The notes below the pieces were generated by a model that was given only the letters and a program-made list of their open reading frames with translations, was not told where the DNA came from and did not search any database. Of a stretch of DNA of 64,000 bases, positions 26,083 through 34,165 are shown in pieces. Origin of the DNA: Deltaproteobacteria bacterium (lineage in GTDB: Bacteria > Desulfobacterota > Syntrophorhabdia > Syntrophorhabdales > Syntrophorhabdaceae); assembly GCA_029777945.1 (NCBI GenBank), contig JAKORG010000019.1, positions 24,337 to 88,336 of the forward strand, read 5' to 3'. The translations under genes and the position numbers were made by a program. The number at the start of each line of letters is the position of its first letter. The first letter of the stretch is position 1.

Positions 26083-28032
26083 TTAATCATCAATAACCTC
26101 CTTCATTAGAGAGATTATCTTTTTTTCTGTAAAGGGTTTATCGAGAAAGAGATTTGCTCCAAGGGATTTTACCTTTTCCCTTTGGTCCTCGCTCATATAC
26201 CCACTGGAGATTATAACAGGTGTAGAAAGCCCCATCTTTCTAATCTCTTTTAAAACTTCGTCACCTTTCATACCGGGCATAATTATATCCAGGACTATAC
26301 AATCGAATAACTTATTTTTTAAGTGCTGTAGTGCCTCGTCACCTCTATTGCAGCATAGAACATCGATTCCCATCTTATCAAGGACAATAGAAAACATTTC
26401 ACCAATAAATTCCTCGTCATCTACCACAAGGACCTTTTTCCTCTGTTTTAATTTTTCCCCATCTAAGGTTCCTTGTTGAAAAGCCCCCTTTTTCTCTTTC
26501 AGCATATCTCTTTTAATGGGTATATAGATAGAAAATTTTGTCCCCTTACCTATCTCGCTTTCTACCTCTATAAATCCATTGTATTTTTTTACTGTTCTTT
26601 CGACCCTGTATAACCCTAAACCCATATTTCTGCCCGATTTTTTTGTAGTAGAATAAGGTGTAAATAGTTTCTCCTTTGTTATACCATCCATGCCTTTACC
26701 TGTATCTTCAACGGAGATAAGGATATATTCTAAATCTCCAATTGTTACATTCCTTGTGGATACCTTTATTGTCCCTTTGCCCTCCATTGCCTCCTTTGCA
26801 TTTATAAAGAGGTTTAAAAATATATGCTGAAATTCCGATTCATCACCCTCGATGATACAATGTGTTGCCTCTATGTCTCTTTCTACTGTAATATTTTTTA
26901 AGGTCTCACATAAAAGGAGTAAACTATCCTCTATAACGGTACGGACATCAAATTTATGGGAAGGCCTTTCCTGTTTCCTTGCAAAATTTAAAAGCTGTTT
27001 TGTTAGGCTTGATGCCCGTTCTGCTGATCTTTCAATGACTTCTACATACTTTAAAAGCCTTTCATCGTTATGTAAAAAATTTTTTAGCAGCGAACTATAT
27101 CCAAGAATACCTGTAAGCATATTATTGAAATCGTGGGCAATGCCTGCAGAGAGCATACCCAAGGTTTCCATCTTTTCCTTAAAAAGGTTTTCTTCCTCCA
27201 TTAATTTAAACTCTGTAATATCTTTCAAAATAATGCCTTTGAAAGTAGCTTTTCTTTCAGGATTATATACTGCATATTGGTCCACCTCGAATATAATCTT
27301 TTTATCGCCTATATTAAACTGAAAATTTCCTCTTACAGTAGAGTCTCTTTCAGAGGATTCTAACCTGATTTCAGGGAATAGCTCGTGTATATGAATCCCA
27401 GAATAAGGATAGATATCTCTGGGAAGCATCTTTTTTGCCTTTTCATTCATCCATATAACCTTTCCTGTGTCTTCTATAAAAATAAACGGATACGGAAGGT
27501 CATTGATCATTGAAAAACTGCTCTGTTGAAAATGGGAGGTTCTTTCCATTGCATCATATTTTCTATAGATGATGCCGAGTCTGTGGCAACATTTGCATAA
27601 CAGGTCTATATATTTTATGGGTATGTCTTCTGTTGAATCCCTTTTTTTACCCAGCACTATAAACCCTTCGATATTAAAATTCCTTACCATGGGATAGATA
27701 TAAATTATCTGATACCCGCATACGTTTCTATGGAGGGAAGGAAACAATGAATTGTTGTTCAGTCTTTCAATATCTGTTAAATAAATTTTACTCGTATCCT
27801 GATAAATACTATAAAAACTTTCCTGTATCTTACCTTCGTTTATGGATATCATAAGGCATGTATCAAATTCGGTCTCTTCAACAAAGATTTTCGGTATCTC
27901 ACCAAGGGGGGATTTACTGTCTTCTAATAAGTATAAAAATCTCGAGAGCGCAGAGTATAGGTTTAAAAATTTTTCCTGTGTTGATAGCTGGGATTTTACA
28001 ATATCATGCATTATCTGACTATCATCTATCAT
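26083..28032 (-). CDS. Hybrid sensor histidine kinase with receiver domain
   Basis: 649 residues, no membrane segments. The order is an N-terminal GAF-like region (about 1-160), a PAS domain (about 165-290, PYPFIFIEDTGKVIWMNEKA), HisKA with the phospho-acceptor in LSAGIAHDFNNMLTGILGYS, HATPase_c (N-box NLFINAKEAMEG, G-boxes EDTGKGMDG and GLGLYRVERTV), and a C-terminal receiver (VLVVDDEEFIGEMF, phospho-Asp in DCIVLDIIMPGMKGDE, Lys in FLDKPF). A cytoplasmic sensor. It follows the HDOD gene by 12 bases and is probably co-transcribed with it. Confidence 0.92.
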   Translation of the reverse strand: MIDDSQIMHDIVKSQLSTQEKFLNLYSALSRFLYLLEDSKSPLGEIPKIFVEETEFDTCLMISINEGKIQESFYSIYQDTSKIYLTDIERLNNNSLFPSLHRNVCGYQIIYIYPMVRNFNIEGFIVLGKKRDSTEDIPIKYIDLLCKCCHRLGIIYRKYDAMERTSHFQQSSFSMINDLPYPFIFIEDTGKVIWMNEKAKKMLPRDIYPYSGIHIHELFPEIRLESSERDSTVRGNFQFNIGDKKIIFEVDQYAVYNPERKATFKGIILKDITEFKLMEEENLFKEKMETLGMLSAGIAHDFNNMLTGILGYSSLLKNFLHNDERLLKYVEVIERSAERASSLTKQLLNFARKQERPSHKFDVRTVIEDSLLLLCETLKNITVERDIEATHCIIEGDESEFQHIFLNLFINAKEAMEGKGTIKVSTRNVTIGDLEYILISVEDTGKGMDGITKEKLFTPYSTTKKSGRNMGLGLYRVERTVKKYNGFIEVESEIGKGTKFSIYIPIKRDMLKEKKGAFQQGTLDGEKLKQRKKVLVVDDEEFIGEMFSIVLDKMGIDVLCCNRGDEALQHLKNKLFDCIVLDIIMPGMKGDEVLKEIRKMGLSTPVIISSGYMSEDQREKVKSLGANLFLDKPFTEKKIISLMKEVIDD

Positions 28033-28044
28033 TTATATACCCCC

Positions 28045-28856
28045 TTAATGTTCGAGTATTGATAGTAGATTATCTGTCTCTGCAAGTAAATTTTCTTTTT
28101 CCTTGTTTAATATATAGCTTTCAGAAGATATAACCTCATCTCTGTAATAAAAGAATCTATCCGCTTCCTGGATGAACTTTAAGATATAATAAGATGTATC
28201 GTTTGTAATTTCGTGACTGTGATGGTGTTTTATGACGCGTAAAAAGATTTCGGGCAGTTTCCATTTTAATCCTAATATATAACCTGTTTCCTGATGGTCT
28301 ATGCCGAATGTATCTTTTTCCATATCAGCTAAGGATTCTCTCTTTAATTTAGCCTCTTCTATTAGCTTTCCATACCATTCGATATGCATGAAAAAAACGA
28401 TTTTACCTATATCGTGGAGAAGGGACAGGGTAAACGCCTCTTCTTGCTCTTCAATACCCATCTTCTGTAAGAGTAAACGTGTTGATAATGCAACAAAGAG
28501 AGAGTGATCTAACATATAATGGAGGCTGGTTTTTTAAAATGTAAAAAATCTGCAAAGATGTTTAGATAATAAAGACAAAATAAGATGCTCTTCAATTCCC
28601 GAACCCCTAAATTTATCACTGCCTTTTCAACGGTATTCACCGGCATCCCTATCCTGAAAAAAGCTGAGTTTGCAATACCTAAGATCTTGGAAGAAATACC
28701 TATATCATTTTTTATTAAATTGGCAATCTGGTTTATACTTATATTTTCCTCTTTTAGCATATTAAGGGCTTTTAAGATAATATTCGAATTTGAGGGAATA
28801 ATCTTAAGCTGAGACGCAGAATGAATCAGAACCTCTTTCAAATTGTCATTGGGCAT
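28045..28856 (-). pseudogene. HDOD-domain signalling protein, split by a one-base frameshift
   Basis: Two abutting frames together make one HDOD protein of about 270 residues. The first (28509-28856) covers the N-terminal helices up to LGVRELKSILFCLYYLN. The second (28045-28515) begins LDHSLFVA and holds the HD motif LSLLHDIGKIVF. The break falls at two adjacent homopolymers, A6 at 28530-28535 and T6 at 28543-28548 (minus-strand letters). One extra base there restores a continuous reading, HFKKTSLHYMLDHS. It may be a mutation, a phase-variable tract, or a sequence error. HDOD proteins relay signals next to histidine kinases, as here. Confidence 0.8.
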
Positions 28857-29013
28857 ATCTTTTTGTATAAATTGTTTTTATAAAAGTAAAGAATTTTTTT
28901 CAATTAAAAAATTATTTTATTAAAATTTTATTCCATAAAAACATGCAAAAAAATAAGGATAGAAACAAAATCTATTGCACAAAAAATGCGGTATGTGTTA
29001 TAAAAAACAGGAA

Positions 29014-29087
29014 GGGCCGTTAGCTCAGTCCGGTAGAGCAGTTGACTCTTAATCAATTGGCCGGAGGTTCGAATCCTCCACGGCCCA
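29014..29087 (+). tRNA. tRNA-Lys (anticodon CTT)
   Basis: 74-base cloverleaf. The acceptor stem GGGCCGT pairs with ACGGCCC. The D arm is GCTC..GAGC, the anticodon stem GTTGA/TCAAT with loop CTCTTAA gives anticodon CTT, and the T arm is GGAGG-TTCGAAT-CCTCC. The discriminator is A; CCA is not encoded. Confidence 0.95.
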
Positions 29088-29409
29088 TAAAAAAAATTCA
29101 TTCCAATTAAACTTTCTGATACATAAGCACCACAAAATCTTAAACTTTAAGCTAAAGGTAGTATAATTTTTTTATTGTAAGATTTTTATGGCCAATAAGT
29201 TTAGCTACAGAATATATAGCTCATTTTTTTGTTAGCCCTTTCGCAAAGGTATGTCTGAAACCATAAAATAAGGAGGGTTCTAACCTATTTTATAGATTTT
29301 GTTAAAAGAAACGTTTGTGTTATTCATGACCTTTTACTATCAGGTATTTTTCACTATCCTTTAATATCTTTTGTTTCTTCTGTGATGTAAAAAACCCTTT
29401 TTAATAAGG
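29088..29409. other. 322-base region without a supported gene
   Basis: Between tRNA-Lys and the 3' end of ccdA. An imperfect hairpin (ATAAAATAAGG / CCTATTTTAT, about 29262-29295) surrounds an SD-like AAGGAGGG, but no start codon or open frame follows. No promoter or coding signal is convincing. Confidence 0.5.
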
Positions 29410-30114
29410 TCAAAACAGGCCAAATAAAGCACTTATTCTTGTAAAGATAGAGGTAAAAAGAAAGATACCTACAAGAATCAAAAGGATGCCCAAAATTTTA
29501 GATGTATATCTTGCAATAAAGTTATATCTCTTAATAAAATCAAAAATTCTTTCAAAGATAAACGAGCATATAATAAAAGGTATAGCCATTCCTACAGAAT
29601 ACAAACTTAAAAGATAAATCCCCTGCCCTATTTTATCTGAGGACCATGCAAGCATCAAGATGGAAGAAAGGGCAGGCCCTACACAGGGGGTCCAGCCAAG
29701 GGAAAAGGTGATGCCTATTAAAAAAGAACCGAATATACCTGCAGGTTTTCTATTTAGTTGGAATATTTTCTGTTTTTCCAAAAAAGGTATCTTTATTACA
29801 TCGAGATAGTATAAACCAATAAGAATCAATGTAATACCACCTGTTTTAACAAAATAATCTTTATAATAAGAAAAAAGTCTTCCAATTAAAGACGATGCAA
29901 GCCCCAATGATATAAAGACAAGGGAAAAACCCAGTATAAAGGACAGAGAATGCATAAGAACGATTTTTCTGTATTTCTTTCCCTGGGATTGAATATAATT
30001 ATCGTATGTTATACCACTGATAAAAATAAGATAGGAAGGCACAAGGGGTAAGACGCAGGGGCTGAAAAAAGAAAGCAAACCAGCGGTAAATGCAATAAAA
30101 CCACCAATGTCCAT
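29410..30114 (-). CDS. ccdA: CcdA-type cytochrome c biogenesis / thiol-disulfide transporter
   Basis: 234 residues, six membrane helices. The two redox cysteines are in the expected places: FFSPCVLPLVPSY in helix 1 and LGWTPCVGPAL in helix 4. CcdA passes reducing power from cytoplasmic thioredoxin across the membrane, which is needed to reduce apocytochrome CxxCH motifs before haem attachment. This fits the multihaem cytochrome encoded 14 kb away. It is transcribed divergently from ppx. Confidence 0.92.
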   Translation of the reverse strand: MDIGGFIAFTAGLLSFFSPCVLPLVPSYLIFISGITYDNYIQSQGKKYRKIVLMHSLSFILGFSLVFISLGLASSLIGRLFSYYKDYFVKTGGITLILIGLYYLDVIKIPFLEKQKIFQLNRKPAGIFGSFLIGITFSLGWTPCVGPALSSILMLAWSSDKIGQGIYLLSLYSVGMAIPFIICSFIFERIFDFIKRYNFIARYTSKILGILLILVGIFLFTSIFTRISALFGLF

Positions 30115-30166
30115 TTTTCCCCCTGTGCAAAAACTTCAGTGGCTATAATATTTATTTTATGGAGCC

Positions 30167-31090
30167 ATGTCAATGAAATATGCATCTATTGATATAGGAA
30201 CCAACACGGTACTTATGCTCATAGCAAGGGTAAATGACAAAAAAACCTTAAAAGAAATCCTGGATGTTTCTACCATAACAAGACTCGGTGAAGGGCTAAA
30301 AAACACAGGTTATCTTCAACAACACGCTATGGACAGGACCTTTGTTGCCCTCGAAAGATATTTAAACATCACAAAAAAACACGGTGTTGATAAAATTCTC
30401 TGCGTTGGCACAAGCGCCCTCAGGGAGGCAGAAAACAGCGATGTGTTTTTAAAAAGGGTACAAAAAGACCTCGGTTTAAAAATTAGAATTATCTCGGAAA
30501 AAGAAGAGGCATATTATACCTATCTATCTGTTATATACGATCAAAAAATAAACTGTGACGAATGTGTAATCGTGGACATAGGTGGTGGAAGCACAGAAAT
30601 AATAAGGGCAAATAAATTAGACTTTATTGACTTTATATCTATCCCCATAGGTGCCGTCAAGCTCACAGAGACCTTTATAAAACACGATCCACCCTTAAAG
30701 ACAGAAATTATCAACATGAGAAGATACATAAAAGAAAATTTAAATGTATTGTTTAACGGTGATCGCTGTACCTTTGTAGGCACAGGGGGCACAATAACAA
30801 ATGTGGCAAGTATAAAAAAAGGCCTCACAGCATATAAAAAAGAGTATATCCACGGCATGGCCATAACGGACAGAGATATTGATGGTGTTATCCAATTTAT
30901 AATGCCGCTAAATGCCCATGAAAGAAAAAACATACCGGGCCTTGAGGCAGAGAGGGAAGATATAATCCTTCAAGGCATCATACTTTTGAAAGAGATAATG
31001 GAATATTTTTCTTTTAATAGAATAATCGTGAGCGCCAATGGAGTCCGTTTCGGCGTCCTTTTCGAAAGATTAAAAATCGAGTTCCTTTAA
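30167..31090 (+). CDS. ppx: Exopolyphosphatase / Ppx-GppA phosphatase
   Basis: 307 residues, the short two-domain Ppx/GppA form without the C-terminal HD-like domain. Phosphate-binding loops of the ASKHA fold are visible: ASIDIGTNTVLMLIA at the N-terminus, GTSALREAEN, VDIGGGSTEIIRA and FVGTGGTITNVASI. The catalytic glutamate is expected in LREAEN. It hydrolyses polyphosphate or pppGpp. Two in-frame ATGs (30167 or 30173) are equally possible starts. The insertion sequence begins 30 bases after its stop. Confidence 0.92.
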   Translation: MSMKYASIDIGTNTVLMLIARVNDKKTLKEILDVSTITRLGEGLKNTGYLQQHAMDRTFVALERYLNITKKHGVDKILCVGTSALREAENSDVFLKRVQKDLGLKIRIISEKEEAYYTYLSVIYDQKINCDECVIVDIGGGSTEIIRANKLDFIDFISIPIGAVKLTETFIKHDPPLKTEIINMRRYIKENLNVLFNGDRCTFVGTGGTITNVASIKKGLTAYKKEYIHGMAITDRDIDGVIQFIMPLNAHERKNIPGLEAEREDIILQGIILLKEIMEYFSFNRIIVSANGVRFGVLFERLKIEFL

Positions 31091-31120
31091 TTCCCCTTTA
31101 AACTTTTCTTTAAATTTTTT

Positions 31121-31134
31121 CCCGACTTTGACAG
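31121..31134 (+). repeat. Left terminal inverted repeat of the IS
   Basis: CCCGACTTTGACAG, exact inverse of 32970-32983. Confidence 0.75.
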
Positions 31135-31189
31135 TTATTTTCCATAATCTATTGATATTCCACAATTCTTTTTTTTAAAAAAGTTCATT

Positions 31190-31201
31190 TTGCCACTACA
31201 A
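31190..31201 (+). repeat. Subterminal direct repeat TTGCCACTACAA, copy 1
   Basis: Identical 12-base sequence, same orientation, at 32884-32895. The two copies lie 55 and 74 bases inside the terminal inverted repeats and flank the transposase gene. Confidence 0.7.
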
Positions 31202-31212
31202 GGTTTTTTGGA

Positions 31213-32812
31213 TTAAAGATTTATGTCTTTTAAGATTGATAGTGTCTTAGGTGAAGGGATTTTAAAGGTTCTTAATATCTTTGTGCCTAAGTCGTCATAT
31301 CTGGTTTTAAGGAGGTAGGTTTGACCACTGGAATCAAATTTTGCAAAGTTCATGTTGTTTATTGATTCTCTTATCTTTGATGATGTAATATCTATCTCTG
31401 ATTTTTTGAGATTTAACTCCAGGGTTCTCTGAACCAAAAATGCAAGAAAGCTTATAAAGAAATGTCCCTTTATCCTTTTTTCCGTCCAGTGAAATATGGG
31501 CCTTACTTCTAAATGGCTCTTCATTATTCTGAATGACTCTTCTATCCTCCAAAGATTATGATATGCTGATATCACATCATGGGCACTAAGATTTTCTTCA
31601 CTTGTCTGGATTCCATAGTATCCATCAAATCTCTCATCCCTTAATATGGATTCCTCATCAAAGGTACAGACTGAGGATATCTTAAGGTATTTCCTCCCTC
31701 CTTGTTTGAGGTTTAATGACCCTTTCTCAAGTAATCTTTTTGCCTTTTCTATCAGTCTTTCCCTATCATATCTATCTTTTTCAGCCCTCTTTGGAGAATA
31801 GGTTATGATTAATTTCTCTTTTAATACCTCTTTATTTCCTTTTTCTGAAATAAGGTTTTCGTAATCTATTACCTTGTATCTAATCTCTTCTTTTTCTACT
31901 GTATTGTAGCCTTCTTCTATGAAAATTTTCTCTTGTATGTCTTTAGGTAAACTCTTTATCCTACTGGCAACTATATATTCAAACCCCATGGCTTTTATTC
32001 TTTTTAGGTTCACCTTGCTGTTTATACCCCTGTCTGCAACTATTATCACCTTGTTTAACATGAACCGCTTTTTTTAATTTCTCAAGGGCATTTTCAAGGG
32101 TCTTGCCATCAAAGGTATTGCCTGGAAATAACTCATAACCTATAGGCATCCCATCTAAGTTTATGAGTAAACCTAAAACAACCTGGACTTCATTGAACTT
32201 GTTATCCTTACTGAAACCAAAGTCCTTTAAACTATCTGCCTTCACACTCTCAAAGTAGAAGGTTGTTACATCGTAAAATACAACATCTATCTTCATATTG
32301 AACAAATTCATATTCCTTAAAAAAAGCTCTTTCTCTAAATCATCCTTATGATCGCTTAATATGTCTAAACTACGGTATAGATGCTGTAGCTCTACCTCTG
32401 GTAATCCAAAATACTTCATCTGATTGTTGTAAATCCCTAATTTGCTCTTGGGATTAAGTAGATGCTCTATAACCATTCTGAGACAACTGTTAGTTAAATC
32501 AAATTTCGCTCTTGTCCTTAACTTAACCTCATCTAACATCTCGTCTATCTTTAATTTCTTCCAGATTTTCTCGTATATCTTGTATCCCTAATTCACTATC
32601 TCGGCAGGTGTTATATCCTCAAAATCAGGGTTATCGGTTATAATAGATTTTAGCTTTTCTATGACATTAAGAAAGGAAGGATCTTTTTTAAGCACATCCA
32701 GTCTGCCAAAGTTAAATAAAACTTTATGCCTTGGAACCCCCTTTTCATCACGATATGATTCTACTACCTGAACGTATTGGTGGTCTTTGGATTTTGTTAT
32801 CTTAACGTACAT
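31213..32812 (-). pseudogene. IS1634/IS4-superfamily transposase, inactivated
   Basis: Read from 32812, the frame is broken twice. An in-frame TAG at 32588-32590 follows residue 74, and the same frame resumes with GYKIYEKIWKKLKID. A one-base excess in an A7 run at 32069-32075 then shifts the frame; with A6 the reading becomes KLKKRFMLNKVIIVADRG. The DDE catalytic set is otherwise present: D in VVFYDVTTFYFES, D in VIIVADRGINS, and the Y-R-E-K signature in YHNLWRIEESFRIMKSHLEVR. Full length would be about 530 residues. The element cannot move on its own. Confidence 0.85.
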
Positions 32813-32883
32813 ACCTAAATACTACACTAATCTTATAAAAAGTCAAGTAAAAAGTAATGAAAGATGAATTTAAAACAATATGG

Positions 32884-32895
32884 TTGCCACTACAA
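32884..32895 (+). repeat. Subterminal direct repeat TTGCCACTACAA, copy 2
   Basis: Exact copy of 31190-31201. Confidence 0.7.
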
Positions 32896-32969
32896 AATAA
32901 AAAAATTAAAAGTGGAACCATTGAATTTATTGGGTTTTATAATAAAAATAAGGGTATTTTTTAAAGATT

Positions 32970-32983
32970 CTGTCAAAGTCGGG
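32970..32983 (-). repeat. Right terminal inverted repeat of the IS
   Basis: CTGTCAAAGTCGGG on the plus strand, inverse of the left end. Confidence 0.75.
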
Positions 32984-33100
32984 TATAATACAGAAGAGGA
33001 AATAGATTTTGTCCTTAATGTTTTGCCAAAGATTATAGATAGATTAAGACAGATATCACCGTACTGGAGGCCTGAACAGAAAATTTCAAGCTGTGCTTAA
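32984..33100 (+). pseudogene. C-terminal remnant of a NifS/IscS cysteine desulfurase
   Basis: 38 codons plus stop directly abutting the right end of the IS. The peptide begins YNTEEEIDFVLNVLPKIIDR and continues LRQISPYW, matching the conserved C-terminal helix of NifS/IscS (R-x-N/T-T-EEEID...LRxxSP). The catalytic and PLP-binding parts are missing, and no upstream part is found on the other side of the IS, so a deletion accompanied the insertion. Nothing functional can be made from it. Confidence 0.7.
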
Positions 33101-33178
33101 GGATTATTTATAACTCCTCGCTCGTATGGCCTGGATAATGTGCAGCCCTACAGCTATGAGATGATGCACTTTAGTTCC

Positions 33179-33898
33179 TTAAATGACACCAACCGCATCC
33201 TTTAAAACAAATAGCCTTTTCACATTTTCTTTTATCTCTTTTATTTTATCAGGAGAAAAAGGCTCAATTGTCATAAATGAGGGGTTTAGGGTGTTTCTTG
33301 GTTTAAACTCCTGAATGTAAAATCTCTTTGCAGTTTTTATGTATTTTACTGTTTCGTATACATCTTTTTCTTTATGAAAGAATGGGACAACAGTCATTCT
33401 GAACTCATAATCTATACTGCCTTCCAATATAAACCTTAAACTTTCTTTTATCTTTTCCACATCAACCTCTATCCCACACCAGCGAGAATATCTATCCAGT
33501 GGACCTTTTATATCCATGGCAATATAGTCGAGTAAATCTCTTTTGGCAAGTTCTTTTAGCATCTCAGGGTTAGAGCCGTTTGTGTCGAGTTTAATATTAA
33601 ACCCAAGGGATTTGATTTCTTCAATGAGTTCCAATAGCCCTTTATGTATTGTAGGTTCTCCACCTGTTATTACAATATGGTTTACCCACTTTTTAAACTT
33701 TTTTAGCCTTTTAATGATGTAGTCTAAGGGTATGTCTTCAAGTTCGTTAGGTCTTAAAACAAGGTCTGAATTATGACAATAAGGGCATCTAAAATTGCAT
33801 CCGCCTGTGAATATTACAGAGGACAGATGCCCTTTCCAGTCAATAAAACTCGTCTCAATAAAACCTTTAATAGGCACCTTTTCAGCCTTTAACGACAT
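33179..33898 (-). CDS. nrdG: Anaerobic ribonucleotide reductase activating enzyme
   Basis: 239 residues. The radical-SAM motif CNFRCPYC (C-x3-C-x2-C) sits at about residues 33-40. It is followed by VITGGEPTIHKGL, the glycine-rich SAM contact, and DIKGPLDRYSRWCG. This is the longer NrdG2-type activase, which forms the glycyl radical on NrdD using SAM and an iron-sulphur cluster. It overlaps the glutaredoxin-like gene by 17 bases, as the last gene of nrdD-grx-nrdG. Confidence 0.92.
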   Translation of the reverse strand: MSLKAEKVPIKGFIETSFIDWKGHLSSVIFTGGCNFRCPYCHNSDLVLRPNELEDIPLDYIIKRLKKFKKWVNHIVITGGEPTIHKGLLELIEEIKSLGFNIKLDTNGSNPEMLKELAKRDLLDYIAMDIKGPLDRYSRWCGIEVDVEKIKESLRFILEGSIDYEFRMTVVPFFHKEKDVYETVKYIKTAKRFYIQEFKPRNTLNPSFMTIEPFSPDKIKEIKENVKRLFVLKDAVGVI

Positions 33899-34151
33899 TT
33901 ATTACCTCTTCTATGGTTGGCACAATGCCTCTCCAGCTAAAGAGTTCGTTTTCATTTTTATCCTCTATTATAATAGTTGGCAATGCCTTTACACCGTAAA
34001 ATGTCGCCTCTGCCAAACCATCTGCTGTGCCTACATTGTATTCGGATACATAGATTTGTTTTTCCAATAGACTATCCTTTAGCCTCTTTGCCATGGGACA
34101 CATGGGACAGTCGTCTTTGTAAAAGATTTTCACTGTATTCATAAGTATCAC
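33882..34151 (-). CDS. Glutaredoxin-like thiol reductant of the NrdD operon
   Basis: 89 residues, thioredoxin fold. The redox motif is CPMC at about residues 15-18 (KDDCPMCPMAKRL, with a third nearby Cys absent) and the cis-proline is in VKALPTIIIED. It likely delivers reducing equivalents to the class III reductase. Genes of this type commonly sit between nrdD and nrdG in anaerobes that do not use formate as reductant. Confidence 0.85.
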   Translation of the reverse strand: MILMNTVKIFYKDDCPMCPMAKRLKDSLLEKQIYVSEYNVGTADGLAEATFYGVKALPTIIIEDKNENELFSWRGIVPTIEEVINVVKG

Positions 34152-34165
34152 CCCTTTTTTGTAAA

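Larger units (their letters stand above)
31121..32983 (-). mobile_element. Decayed IS1634-like insertion sequence (1.86 kb)
   Basis: Bounded by perfect 14-base terminal inverted repeats, CCCGACTTTGACAG at 31121-31134 and its reverse complement at 32970-32983, around one broken transposase gene. No target-site duplication is seen (left flank ends TTTTTT, right flank starts TATAATAC), which suggests that one flank was lost after insertion. The right end abuts codons of a nifS-like gene. Confidence 0.78.

Noticed and set aside
32588..32590. In-frame TAG in the transposase as pyrrolysine
   Set aside because: The gene has a second inactivating lesion, so simple decay explains the stop.
31190..32895. 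TTGCCACTACAA copies as the target-site duplication of the IS
   Set aside because: They lie inside the matching terminal inverted repeats and no inverted ends are found next to them.
32864..33100. A complete 78-residue protein next to the IS
   Set aside because: Its first 40 codons are IS end sequence; only the part from 32984 matches NifS, so it is a remnant.
33101..33178. Short frame ending in SYGLDNVQPYSYEMMHF between nifS remnant and nrdG
   Set aside because: Fewer than 30 codons, no start or SD, overlaps the nrdG end in another frame.
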